Under the pieces are notes generated by a model. The model did not search any database. It was given only the letters and a program-made list of their open reading frames with translations, and was not told the DNA's origin. 64,000 nucleotides of DNA, from positions 1,488,001 through 1,552,000 of the forward strand of contig JALRME010000002.1 in assembly GCA_026120035.1 (NCBI GenBank). The letters are read 5' to 3'. Position 1 is the first letter of the stretch, and the number at the start of each line of letters is the position of its first letter. The position numbers and the translations under genes were made by a program. Positions 44,448-57,097 of this stretch are shown piece by piece. The DNA is from Coleophoma eucalyptorum. Taxonomy: Eukaryota > Ascomycota > Leotiomycetes > Helotiales > Dermateaceae.

Positions 44448-45349
44448 TTGTGTATATTGAAATACCAAGATTATGCAATGCTGGATTATAAGGTCAACTC
44501 TAAATGAACCTGGAAGCTATTGTTGTCGCAATACTGTCTTAGTGCCAATCTTTGGGTGAGCCCGAAAGATAGTTGTCGCGTGAATACGCGCTCCAAGACG
44601 CGCCAGCGATAATTTTGTTGCAGATCGCCTGTCTCATCGACCATAAAATCGGTAAACACGTGATGAGCAATTGGAATGGATCAGAGTTCATGTTCAGGGA
44701 TGGTGTCCGAGACATTTCCTGGAGAACACTGGTTTTCGGGACCTTGCAGGTAAACATCTTTGGCCAGGCAGCTACTTTGTAAAGTGCACCGAGAACCATT
44801 TAGCTCCAGGTTTGTGTTGGCTCTGTGTAGTGAGAGTCATACTGGCAGAGCCTGATGGATGATATTTCTGAACCTCAGTACCAAATTGATTCAGATCCAA
44901 TCATTTTCACAAGGCAGAATCGAGTGGCAATATAGAGCAGAAAGCTACAGTCCACAATAGGTCCAGTTCCTGCTATTTTGGCTGAACACAGTGAAGGCAG
45001 CAACCAGAGAATCGACATGACTAAGCAGAAGCTCTATGATTGGCTATAGAGCTTTCCACCTAAACTCGACTTCAGAACTTCACATTATCGACGACCTTTT
45101 AAGACAGAGGCATTTCGACAAACACCTACTGCAACGAAATCAACGCAACCTTGTCTTTCAATGATTGTTGCCCTTCTTTACATCTGCTAATGTTTGCGCC
45201 AGCTTGTCGATTCTGAGCGCGATCCTTCTTTACTTTTCTTGGGCGCGTCGCGCGTTCGGCCTCACCCTTGAACAAAGGTCATCCGCGACTTGTCACCATC
45301 TGCACCTCAATTCACACCTTCAGCTTCTGTTCGATTCGAATTGATCAAG
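44448..45349. promoter_or_regulatory. divergent promoter region between the centrin-like gene and Nup98-Nup96
   Basis: The 0.9 kb between two divergent starts must hold both promoters and leaders. Frames of up to about 86 codons are random-looking. No RNA gene was found. Confidence 0.4.
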
Positions 45350-48300
45350 ATGTCTGGGTTCGGAGGGTTCGGCGGCTTTGGCCAGCAGAACAACAACAAT
45401 AACCAACAAAGCACTGGATTCGGAGGCTTTGGAACAACGAACAATACCAATACAGGTAGGTCCATTTTCTCCATTCTTCCAGGACTTCGGGAGCCCAGCA
45501 CCTTCTATGAGACGGCAGACTTTGGCGCTCTGATCGAATCCATCGCTTACTCGAGTCTTCGTCTCACGGCATAGGCTTTGGTTCTACGGGCACTTCAGGC
45601 TTCGGTGCGAACGCAAATACTGGTGGAGGTCTCTTCGGTGGGGCAAATAATACTTCTTCTACTGGGGCTTTTGGGACTTCTGGAGGTATGTCGACTGTGC
45701 TTTGCTGCTTTGGACGCTTCTGTATTCTGCAATTTATGGATCTGTGGACTGCATGCAAAGACGCAAAATATGCAACGCTATCCCTGCGCAGAACCATTCC
45801 TTCACTAAAGCACCACCTTGTACCGTTTCAGCAGCTGAGAAGGAGCTACTTGCCCGATCGCTGGAAAGATTGCCGTCGTCGTGCAGCCCAAGGATGTCTG
45901 ATTTTAGAGGAAGGATGTCACTAACTGATAATTCTATAGGTGGTTTCGGTACACAGAACTCTGCATTTGGAGCAAAGCCAGGAGGATTTGGAACAACGGC
46001 TAGTACTGGGGGCGGCCTGTTCGGTGGAGGAAACACTACTACAACTCCATCTACTGGATTTGGTGGATTTGGAGGAAGCAATACCCAAGCAAGCACTGGC
46101 TTTGGAGCTGGAAATACTGGCGGATCACTCTTTGGCGCTAAGCCTGCTGCAACTACAAGTGCTTTCGGTGGCGCCACTTCTACTCCAAGCACTTTTGGGG
46201 GTTTTGGTGGAGGCTCAACTACCAGCGCATTTGGGGCTTCAGCTTTAGCGACTACTGGTGATTGTCAGGGAACAGGAAGCGTACCTTTCCAAGCAACTGT
46301 AGAAAAGGAGCCAAATACGACATCGAACCAGCAGAATTCCTTCCAGAGTATCTGCTTTCAACAACCATACCAAAAATGGTCGCCTGAAGAATTACGGCTT
46401 GCTGATTATGCACAAGGCCGAAGATATGGCAATGCCAGTGGTCAAGCGGGTGCATTTGGTGTGAACACTGGTTTTGGTAGTACAAATACTGGAACGAGTA
46501 CCGGATTCGGAGGTTTTGGTGCAACGAATAACAACACCACTGCCCCAACTTCCAACCTCTTCGGCGGCTCATCCACCACGACCAACTCTCCCTTTGGTGC
46601 CGCTCAACCAGCTTCAACTGGATTTGGTAGCAACAATACCACTTCCTTATTTGGCCAAAAGCCTGCGGCAACTGGAGGCCTATTTGGCAATACCACCCAA
46701 AATACAGGCACGAGCTTGTTCGGCAATAACAATAATACATCTGGTGGATTCGGAGCAACACCTGCTGCTGGAGGCTTTGGAAGCACCTCTACGAACACCT
46801 CTGGTGGACTGTTTGGCGCAAACAACAACAATAATGCTGCTAAGCCCGGAGGATTTAGTTTCGGACAGCAGCCTGCTGCATCTACCGGTACTGGCTTTGG
46901 ATCTACACCTGCTACGGGCAGTTTTGGATCTGGGGGACTATTCGGGAACAATAACGCCGCCACAACCAATACCGCCAGTCCTTTTGGTGGCACTCAACAA
47001 CCAGCTGCTGCCAGCAACCCATTTGGTGGCTTCGGAAACAATAACCAACAACAGCAGAATACAGGTTCATCGCTGTTCGGAGGAAACAATAATCAGCAAA
47101 AGCCTGCCACTGGAGGTCTTTTTGGCGGTGCCAATACAAATACCGGTGGTGGCTTATTCGGAGCGACCCCACAGCAACCAGCAACCAACAGTCTGTTTGG
47201 CGGTAACGCGAATAATACTCAACAGAATACCGGTGGACTCTTCGGAAACCAGAACAAACCAGCAACCACCAGCACTGGGCTATTCGGTTCTGCAAACAAT
47301 ACTCAGACAAACACAGGCACCGGTCTCTTTGGTGGCGGTTTTGGCCAGAATAACAACCAGAACCAAGGACAACAAAACTCGACATCACTTTTCGGCCAGA
47401 AACCAGCCACTGGCGGTCTATTTGGAGGTGGACAGACACAGCAGCAAAGCGGCGGCCTGTTCGGGAACAGCACAACGCAACAAAGTGGTGGCGGTCTCTT
47501 TGGCAATTTGAACAGCAACCAGCAACAACAACCTCAGCAGCAGAATTCTTTGTTTGGGGGCGGAAACTCGCTATTCGGTGGATCTCAACAAGGGCAGCAA
47601 ACCCCGCAATCACTGACAACTAGCATCAATGACAGTTCGGCCTTTGGAACGCCATCTATGTTTCAGGACCTTGGAAATGGCCCAGTCAACAACCCCGGCC
47701 CTCTTGCCACACCTTTGTCCAGTGCAAACAAACAAAAGAGGCCCGCAGCACTGCCACTCTATAAGCTGAATTCCGCATCATCCTCACGCTTTGCAACTCC
47801 CCAGAAGAAAGGATTCGGTTTCTCTTACAGCAATTATGGGTCCCCTAGCAGTGTTTCGAGTACCAGTAGCACTCCGGGCACGTTCAGCAACAGCCTGCTT
47901 GGTGGCTTGACACAACAGAGAAGTCTCAGCAAGAGCATGTCAGCTAGCAGCCTCCGCAATAGTTTCAGCAATGACACCAGCCTTCTTGCTCCGGGTGCTT
48001 TCTCTGCTAGCCCAGCTACTAGACAGTACGGTAGCACGGGAAGCATGAAGAAGCTTGTCATTAACAGAGGTATCCGTGGAGACCTCTTCTCCCCACCTCC
48101 CCAAGCACAGCAATTGCCTGCGATCGGTAAGACTGGTGGTATTCTCAAAAAACGGGTTAGTTTTGATGGAAATGGTATGACAAATGGACCCCAAAACGGA
48201 ACTAGCCCATTGAAGCAGGTTACCAACAACGCCACACCAAGTGCTGAAGAGCTCGGCTTTATTCGACCACGTCCAAGTGCACCAAAGACCAATGGTGTTG

Positions 48301-51300
48301 AGAATCAGACTCCAGAGATGGAACAAGTGAAAGGCAATGAGCTCGCGATTGTGCACGAGGAAGACTCTGCGAACTCGGCTGCACCAAAGATACAATCAAA
48401 TTCTGTCGCACATGAAGACTTAGCGCCCGATCAGTACTGGATGTCACCAAGCAAAGAGGAGATTCTCGCTATGAACCGTACCCAGCGTGCAAAGGTCAGC
48501 GGTTTCAAGGTTGGACGTAAAGGAGTTGGCGAGGTAGAATTCATGGTCCCTGTCGACCTTACGAACATCAACCCTGATGATATCATGGACAATATCGTTG
48601 TCTTTGCTACGCGATCATGCACTGTCTACCCTAATATCGCACAAAAGCCTCCGATGGGCAAAGGCCTCAACGTCCCCTCAATCATTTCTTTGAACAACTC
48701 ATGGCCCCGAAAGAAGGACAAGCGCACCATATCAGGGGAGAAGAGCGGCCCTCGATTTGAGAAACACGTTCAGCGTCTCAAACAGGTGCCAGACACCAAG
48801 TTCATCAATTACGACAAGGATACTGGCGTATGGACTTTCCAAGTTGAGCACTTTACCACCTATGGTCTCGAGTATGAAGATGAGGAGGAGGCTGATGGTG
48901 ACGGAATGGGTCAATTTGATCAGAGTGAATTGAGCGCTCCTCCTGATACCCCAACTCCCCAGAACCGTACACCAAGATCGGCACAATATGACGATTCATT
49001 CGCATCAACCCAATTCAGCCGTACCGAGTCCGATCCAGAAGACACTTTTGAATTCAGAAGACGGAAGGTTCTTCCTGGTGCATTTGACAACCAAGGTGCC
49101 TATGAAGATGATGACATGGAGGAGGAATATGATGAGCAAGATCAACAGTCTTTTTTAGATGAGCGCTCCGTGGGTTCGCACTCTGAGAATGGCATCGAAG
49201 AGCCAATGGAACATGACGATGTCTTTCAGGATGACGAATCTGTCAGCATTGTGGACCAAGAGATGGCGGGATCTTTTCCACAAACTGGCAACACCGCGGA
49301 GCTAGATGGTGACTCGCAGGATGAAGATGAGATGGATATTGTTGGTCAAACACCAGGTGCACTTGTAAGAGCAAGAATGCGCGCGAATGCCGGCAAAACA
49401 CCTTCGAAGAAATTTGCGGCTGGAGATGATTGGACAAGCATGCTCAAGACAACCATCAGCCCTCAAAAGCAGGATCGTGCACTTTTGAAGAGTCTGATTG
49501 ATGTCAATGGCGATTCGCCAACGAAGGCCGGCACGGAGGATACGCCTGTAGCAAGGAACAAATTCGCTTCCGATCCCCGTGGATTCGCTACCAGTATTGA
49601 TTTGATGAACTCATTATTTGGTCAGACAAAGAGCCCCATGAAGGCGACGAAAGCTCCTGCTAAGCAAAAGGGATTTGAGGTTGGTGCTCCTTCTAGCGTT
49701 TGATTTACTTCCTGGGGATAATGAGGGCCGTTCGTTGAGCCCGCGCATGTATGTAAAACTTTTAGAACAATGCTAAAGTTTTCTCAATTTAGTGGCCATA
49801 TGAAAAGCGACCCAAAACTACTGACACTGACATGTCCGATATGGACGAGAGTGACCGAGCATTCCACGAATCGATGAAACCAAGTTGGGGCCCTGATGGA
49901 ACATTTGTCTATGCTGCTCCTGCGAATCCCAAGCAATATGGCAGATCTTCACGCAGAGCTCGCGAAAAGGATGGCATATTGGCTATTCAGAAAGGGGGAG
50001 TTGTTTCAGAGAGTAGAGATGTCCGATTCGCCAAGTTTTCCAACGAAGCTTCCGCCGATGTTCTCAGCAAGCATAAGTCTATGACCGCCATCGACCAACA
50101 GAACGGAATTCCTTTCGCTCAGCTTACACAGGGTCATCTGTTCACGGAGTTCTTTCACGACACAAATGCTCGCGATCCAGCGGCAATGCACGAGAAGCTA
50201 GTCTGGGAACTTGCAAGCATCCTCTTCGATGATATAGCTGTTCCAGCAGAGTTGGAGCATATGCCTAATGTCACTGATCGGCTGCGAAAGGACAAATTAT
50301 CAGTGTTTTGGCAGAGGATGGTTGATCAGGCGGCAAGTCAAAATGTTGCCATGGCTAGAACGCCAGAGGAGAAGACCATTGCTGCCCTCGCTGGACACCG
50401 TGTTCCGGATGCCTGCAACTTTCTCATAAACAGCAAAAACTTCCATCTTTCTACACTCGTTGCATTCATTGGGGTCAAGGATAGCATGAAAAAGGACATC
50501 CGGGAACAACTAAATGAGTGGAACAAGTCCAAGGTCCTTGCGGAATTCAGTCAGCCAATCAGAGCCATCTACGAGCTCCTCTCAGGCAATGTCTGTGTAT
50601 GCGATGGGTCAAAGGGTGCGCCGATTGAAGACAGAATTGAATCTTTCATCATTTCAAAACGTTTTGGCCTTGACTGGAGACAAGCATTTGGACTTAGACT
50701 CTGGTATGCTATCCGATCCACCGACAACCTACAATCAGCCGTGATGAAATTTGAGGAGGATCTTGAACAAGGAAAAGAGACAACCTTTCCCCATGCTTGG
50801 TATGTCGAGCAGAAGATTCCAACGCTCTGGGAAGATTCCGAGCTCGAACATCGAGAAGACCTCCTGTGGGGTCTCTTGAAGTTATACTCCCTCGATGGTG
50901 CAGACTTAGAGGCCGTATTACGTCCTGAGAATTCCCAGCTATCACCGCTTGATGCTAGACTTTCATGGCAACTGAGCCGTGCTATCACCACACTAGGGCC
51001 GTTCATTACTTACGGGGAAGACGCAGAAACAAAAGCGGATCGACTTTCTTTGTCGTTCGCAGCTCAGCTTGTCAATGAGGGAAGCTGGTTAGATGCCATT
51101 TTCATCTTATTGCATCTACATAACCCGGAAGCTCGTGCCAAGTCCATCCAAGACCACCTTGCCCAGAATGCTGGCCGTATTGGTTCTGAAGACAGTCTTC
51201 CTTTTGCCACATTGACACAGACCTATAAGATCCCCACGACTTGGGTATGGGAAGCCAAGGCCCTGTTTATGCGAAGCGTGAAAAAGGATCCTATTGCAGA

Positions 51301-51834
51301 AGTAGAGTGTCTCATTCGTGCCGGCTCATTCGAGGAAGCTCACCGCACATTCGCGAAAGAGGTCGCACCGAAGGCTATAATTGAGCGTGATTATGATACG
51401 TTGACTACTCTTTTGGAGGGCTTCCATGGCAAGGAAGATGCCATCTCTGAATGGCACCTGGGTGGAGAAATCTATTCTGACTTTCTCATTCTTCTTAGCT
51501 CTCAAAAGAAGGCAAGTGGAGTCCCAGCTGTTGTTCAGGAGAGATTACTGGCTGGTTTGCCAGCTATGGTTGAAGAGACGCGTTATCCTGCTTTCATGGA
51601 GACTGTGGCAGTTGAGATCATCAGTAATGCTCTTGCAAAAGAGGTGGTCGATTTGGGCAAGAGAGGAGAGGTAAGATTAACGTATTTACCCTTTGTAGAT
51701 TTGTACTAATCATTCTATAGGATGCTGATTTATCGAAAGTTCTAAGCCTTCCTCTCACCGAAGACAAATACTTGCGCCACACTGTTGACTTGAGCATCGG
51801 TTATTATAAGAGCGTTATGGCAGGTGGACGATGA
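45350..51834 (+). CDS. nup189: Nup98-Nup96 nucleoporin polyprotein (Nup189/Nup145 type)
   Basis: Precursor of two nuclear-pore proteins: an FG-repeat Nup98 that forms the permeability barrier and the scaffold Nup96 of the Y (Nup84) complex. Exons 45350-45455, 45575-45685, 45940-49697, 49793-51670 and 51721-51834 would give about 1988 residues. The FG/GLFG region starts MSGFGGFGGFGQQNNN. It contains a GLEBS motif (NSFQSICFQQPYQKWSPEEL, about 46335-46400) for the export factor Gle2/Rae1. The autoproteolytic domain (DQYWMSPSKEEILAMNRTQR ... EHFTTYGLEYEDEEE) self-cleaves at HF|T, codons at 48849-48857. The acidic Nup96 start follows, then WPYEKRPKTTDTDMSDMDES at 49793 and the helical Nup96 domain. 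The exon 3/4 joint is awkward: an in-frame TGA at 49701 precedes the strong GTATGT donor (49749), so the model uses a weak GTTTGA donor at 49698. Family identity is firm; this junction is not. Confidence 0.93.
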
Positions 51835-54003
51835 GGGAAGATTAGTGCGACGTATACATGATGAGATCAACGAATAAGTTCGTTTCACCCATTGAGATGG
51901 GATACAGTAATGGTGGAAGGACTGGCGAGGAAGGGTCGCAATGGAATGAACTGGGAAGCGAGCCAGAGACGGGTTTTGATATCCTTGTCGCCTGGGGAAA
52001 ATACATTTGTAGATTACTGTATTTGTTGCACAAAACACATTAGAATAGCATTAAGACATGCATGAAATGGCATTTCGATAATAATTCTCAAATTGCTCTC
52101 TTTCTCTTGCTGAAGTCTTAAAAGGAGTCCTCGATCACCAGTAGCTCGCTCATATCTCGAACCAACATTAAGTTTCTTCTTGAAGTTCGCCACTTCATAC
52201 TTTTGATTTCCAACAATCTTCTGGCATTCGACTAATCCACAATATGCCTAGAGCTTGAATTCTCTACCGATGTCTATCTTCGGGAGCCCATACATAATGC
52301 TCTGCTGGCAGAAGATTCCACAGTCATAGAGGAAACAACAGCAATCAAGCTGCCAATTTTGGACCAGTTTTAAACGAGTTTACTTCCACACTAAACTTTT
52401 ATTGCAAAGAACAATCCCAAGGTCTCCCAGTGCCAGTCATGGCTAAAGTAGGGCGGAATTGTGCAAAGCCAAGCAGAACAAAACCCACGCGCTAGCTCGC
52501 TTGCCTCGCTAAGCTTGAATCCATCGTAAGGTAAGTAGCCAAGTTGCTCTTCACGAAGAAAACAAAGTAATAGGAGTAGGTCTCACAATTGACACCAGCT
52601 CTAATTTGAGTCCTTTGCAAGTCAGTCAGTCTAATAATTTTTTGGTTGACCAAAGCTCACAAAGGCGAGATTGACCCTTTTCCTGAGCTCAACCTGAGGT
52701 TTAAGTGGCAATCTGGTAGCGTTCCGCGCAACAGGACTGAATAAGTTGGAACCCGTATGACAAGGTGCATGGATACTTGCGCTTTTAATTAATAAACAAG
52801 TAAATCTGGACATGTTACATTGGGTTATGCGGCATGCCTCTTGAGAATCTGTAAAGATTTCACGGATTCTAAAGCGGGTTTTCTTTGGAGAGGTCTCTGG
52901 AGTTTTGCTTTGGGTCCTTATGCTCCTGTCCTGCCCCTGTCTTTCCAAAATCCCTTCTGTCTTATAGTATGGTCCTTTGCTTCTTGTTTCTATGTATCTG
53001 AATTCCTAAGACAATACGGCCTTTTGAGATTACTACCTGTCTCGATTTTTTTCTACCTCACTTCTGTTGCCCATTTCATTATGTGCATGATCTAGATCAA
53101 TCACTCTTGGAAAGGTGCTATGATTCTCTTCTCCGTTCCTCAAGAATTTAAGGTCCATCTACGAACGCACTGCAATTTGGAAGACAATGCGGGCGGATTT
53201 TGGTTGTCAGGTCAACTCAGGTACACACGTCCTGTTTTCCATATCATGATCGAGGGGGAGCAATATACTGGACGCTGAGTAAGATGCAAGAGGAGAATTG
53301 GAGGATGGGTGTGTGGAGACGAAGGGAAGAGACCCCGAAAGAAACTCTGGTCGGTTCGAGTATGAGTGCAGTCAGTGCCTCTAGCAATTTGAACGGCTTG
53401 ATGACGGAGAAGAAGACATGCGAGGCGTTATGATGGAAGATGTTCCCGCGGCAGACAGGCGAATTAAGCATGGTAATTAGAGGCATTTAGAGATGAAGCA
53501 TGCAGTAACAGAAGTACAAGTCGCATCATATGTCTGATTTGTTGGTTTCTTGATTGGAATGCTACCTTACGCCATGCCACTGATGCCAATATCCCAAGTA
53601 GAATCAAACTCCCAGAAAATATCCCAATGAGTCGACAGATAAGACTGAAAAGACACTGACTCCACGGTTATACAAGAGTCTCTACACTACACAAGCCCCT
53701 GGATACAAACACCCCCAAAGGAAAACCCTCCTATCTACCCAGGATATAACCCCCTTGAAGAACCCCATATCCACTCTGTTATCAACCTTCCCTGCTCCCA
53801 GAACACCCGTAAAATCTCTGGAATTCCAGGACGGAAGAGCAAGATGGGAAACGCTATGCTCATCTACTCCAACCAAATAAAAACCCCCATAACACACCAT
53901 CCAGAAACCAAAAGGAAGCGATCGGAAAGACTGAAACTTTTCGAGGTGATGCGATCATTTAATCATCAGCTGCCGTAAACGTTGTCGGAAAGGTAGGTGT
54001 TGG
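51835..54003. other. convergent intergenic region, no gene seen
   Basis: About 2.2 kb between two converging genes. Frames such as 52631-52948 and 53682-53900 on the minus strand lack a good start or any recognisable content and are probably 3' flank. No repeats of note. Confidence 0.5.
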
Positions 54004-55847
54004 TCACCGATCCCAACGCCCTTCAATCTCACGCTCATACTCCTCGCCCCTTGCAATCCTGCCTCTCGCGTTACTGCCGCTTCCATAGAGCATTTCCATC
54101 AACTTGCCCCTCTGTCTTTCCCTTACACCACCCAAATAACCTCCTACATCCTCAAGACCACGAATTTGCTCTTCAATCCCAATCGTTGAGCCATTCTGAC
54201 GCACAAGCGGACTGACGAGCTTCCGGCGCAGGGATTCGAGATTTGATTTCAGCGTCAACAGTTTACTGTTGTGTTCGAGCAGGATGGATTTATTTTGTAC
54301 TGTTTTGGCACGGATGTTGGATAGGAGTTTCTTGTTCTTTTCAAACTTAGCGATGGTGGCAGAGTTTGGCCCAAGAATTTTCGCCCACAGAGAAGAGAGG
54401 AGATCATCCTGAGCATTGTCTTGAGCTGTAGTTTCGCGGATCACGGTTCGTGCTAGGTTAAGGAACTGTCTGTCGATGGATTCGAAAAGTGCGAAGAGTG
54501 CAAGTGAGTGTTGGAGTTCATTATTGATAGCTTCTTCAAGAACGGTTAGGAATTCGTTGAATGTTCTTTGTAGTGTTTGTCGCGTTGCTTGCGGGAGGGT
54601 CTGCCCAAAGATAAAGGTTGTGATATGTCCAAGTTTAGTTGGTAAACCTGTGATAGGTGATTCCAAAACTCCTACTCGTGAAAGAGCTACGTGAATATTC
54701 GAGAATAGTGTAGTCATAAGACTCGGGTTGCCTCGGAGTGTAAGTTGAGAAAGCTCTCGCTTGGCCCAGTCCATAACTATGAGAATACTACACCGAGTCA
54801 GACCTGTGGTTGTCCACTTTGCAAGAACACTTACCCATCCACATCTCCGTCAACGTTTGTGAAGAATCTCGTCAGCTCAATTGCCAAAGTCTTCAGGCTG
54901 TCACTCAGATCGTCTAATTCCTTGACGATGATTGGTGCAGATGTCATATTTGTACTCCTCACGCTCTCTCCAAGATCCCAGACCGCAACTCCAGTTGCCT
55001 GTAAGTCTGCGATTTGCGCGACGCCATTCTCAGAGTAAAATATCAGAGGCTCAAAAGCTTTAGCTAGACCTGCAACTTTGACCAAGTCAGGAACGGGTGG
55101 TGGAGTACCCGGGTGGAAGAGAGTTTGCAATGTAAGTATGGAAAGGAGTGCTACTGATATGAAAGTTAAGAGACTGGTCCATGACTGAGTCGCTGCATTA
55201 AATTTGTCTCGAATGAAGTTTATGGCTGTCTCAATTGGTTCTGTACGATGATTTACTTCGGCTCTGACTGCGAAGCGAATGTCTTACGCGTAAGTTAGTG
55301 AATATCTACGTAGAAGCGCATTGGTATTCATACAATTGTTTGGGTGCTGTGGTAGAGCAGCAAGGATATTCTCTGGCTCCTCTTGCTTCACAGCTGCTGC
55401 GATCATCTTCCCATGCGCGATAGTCTTCTGAGCTGGCTCAGGACTTGGACTTCTTTGCTTTTCCGGACTCAAAGACCCCGTCGGTAGTCTGGTTCTTAAT
55501 GCTGCCTCTAATGTCGCATCGCCATCGTCCGCGCTCTCATATTCGGCACTGCTTTCCCTCGAGAACCCTCTCCTCCTCGCTACAGCCGAGTTCTTATTCC
55601 AAAAGCCACTGCTGCGCTTTCCGTCCCCTTCTCGCCTCCACGCTGGCGGGCTGAACCTGCCTCCAGAAATCGAGTCCCCCATCTCCGAGTCGCTGTCGGA
55701 GCGGAAGCCAGAGTGTTGAGAAGGTAGATAGCCGAAGGTTGGCGACAGGACGTCGCTGTGGCTTCCGGGATGTTCGAAGTCTTGAAGAGATACGTCTAAA
55801 GAAGGATGGTCGTCGAAGTCCCTTTCGAGCTCGTCGATCGTCGCCAT
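54004..55847 (-). CDS. uncharacterised single-pass membrane protein with helical C terminus
   Basis: Three exons (55847-55334, 55282-54835, 54787-54004) with introns of 51 and 47 nt give 581 residues. I do not recognise the family. Residues 1-170 are acidic and Ser-rich (MATIDELERDFDDHPSLDVS) and presumably cytosolic. YIRFAVRAEVNHRTEPIETA leads into one clear hydrophobic span (TSLLTFISVALLSILTLQTL), after which the chain is mostly helical (DLVKVAGLAKAFEPLIFYSE, KELDDLSDSLKTLAIELTRF, MDWAKRELSQLTLRGNPSL). A Leu/Lys/Arg-rich helical stretch near the end (LLEHNSKLLTLKSNLESLRR) has coiled-coil character. A single span in mid-protein with a helical domain on the far side would fit an organelle or nuclear-envelope membrane protein, but the compartment is not shown. 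There is no signal peptide or enzyme motif. The start at 55847 is the first ATG of the frame; a TTG 33 nt upstream is not credible. Confidence 0.8.
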
Positions 55848-56647
55848 GTTGCTGTATAGGCTGCTTGGGCGATACGGCAACAGTACTGACAGGCGGTTGC
55901 GGGGTGGTTGGGTATCTCCTGACGTGGAGGATGTAGAGATAAACGAACGATAAGACAGCGAGGGCGATGCAGGTGCTGGGTGCGATGGTGAGGGATATTA
56001 ATGCGAGATTGATGTTGTTCTCGACTCTAAATATTGACATGACCAGAGCGCATCCGTTGCTTCTACCGCGTTGGCTGTTAATCGCGTCGCGATATGGTTT
56101 ATTGACGGAGGTAGCTTTAGATTCGGGGAGCGGAGCGCAAGTGTGGGCAGGGTGGACTGATAGTTTAGTTGTTGAAGGTCAGGAGAATGCAAATCGTAAG
56201 GAGGGAACAGAGGTGTCTGGCAGCAGTAGTAGGTGTGGGGTTCAATGGTGAAGTGAAGCTGGACCGAGCTATAGCGATTGGGGTTGCAGTTGGGATGCAA
56301 TGTAAGGTGAGGAAGTGTTCGCCCTTGCGCCTGCAATCCCAGCCATCTGCTTTTCTCCGCTGTTTCGAGATATTGAATGTCTTTGCGGGCCTTGTCTTGT
56401 CTTTGCCTTGCCTGCCTTTCCTCTCCTCGCCGTTTCCCGTCTCCTGTCTCTTCCCTTCTTCATGCGCTGGCCAGGGCTCTGGATAGGAGGAGGCTGGTTA
56501 TTCAGACTGGGCCAATCGTTATCCACGTTGCGGAGCGATCCCTTATCCGCCTGGTCTGTGCTTGGGCCGCTGAGCTCGCCGTCAGCCAATCAGCTATGCG
56601 AAGTCGACCAAGGGGAAACCGCCCCAAAGAGTCTGGTTGTGGTCGCT

Positions 56648-56685
56648 GTGGATGTGGATGTGGATGTGGATGGATGGATGGATGG
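56648..56685. repeat. (GGATGT)n/(GGAT)n simple repeat
   Basis: Three to four GGATGT units run into four GGAT units. It lies in a promoter-type region, not in a coding exon. Confidence 0.8.
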
Positions 56686-57040
56686 CGGTACTTCTGAAGG
56701 TATATACGTGTGTCCGCGCAGGTAGCCGTCTCTCCTTCTACTCTATGAATCCTGTGGGCGACGAGGTCAACGAGACCCTTATACCCACCATCTGCATCGC
56801 TCTCTCCCCAGCCCTACGCAGGCACCGGTCCATAGCATGCTCATAAGGTTGTTCCCGTGATCAGAGTTCTGACTTCTGAGCGTTGCATTCTGACTCCTGA
56901 GCTTGATTCCTTGGAGTCACCGATCAGCTGATTCTTGCGATCATTCGGTGCTTCTTCGACTCCGCCGTCGGAGGGAGAACGAGTGTACCAAGTAGAAGAT
57001 ATATTTAAATCAGAAGGCCCTTCTCCGCATCAGCTCATAC

Positions 57041-57097
57041 TGACCTCTAACCTCTGACCTCTGACCTCCGACCTCTTACCTTTTGACCTTTCACCTC
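57041..57097. repeat. degenerate TGACCTC heptamer array
   Basis: Tandem heptamers read TGACCTC, TAACCTC, TGACCTC, TGACCTC, CGACCTC, then looser copies to CACCTC. It lies about 870 bp upstream of the J-protein start. Confidence 0.75.

Noticed and set aside
46474..47511. 345-codon alternative frame in the Nup98 FG-repeat region, with similar minus-strand frames.
   Set aside because: FG repeats give low-stop sequence in other frames; the GLFG frame is the coding one.
52631..52948. 105-codon minus-strand frame in the gap after Nup98-Nup96.
   Set aside because: Opens at TTG, not ATG, and no recognisable domain or splice partner.
53682..53900. 72-codon minus-strand frame downstream of the membrane-protein gene.
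   Set aside because: No family resemblance and its position fits a 3' untranslated region.
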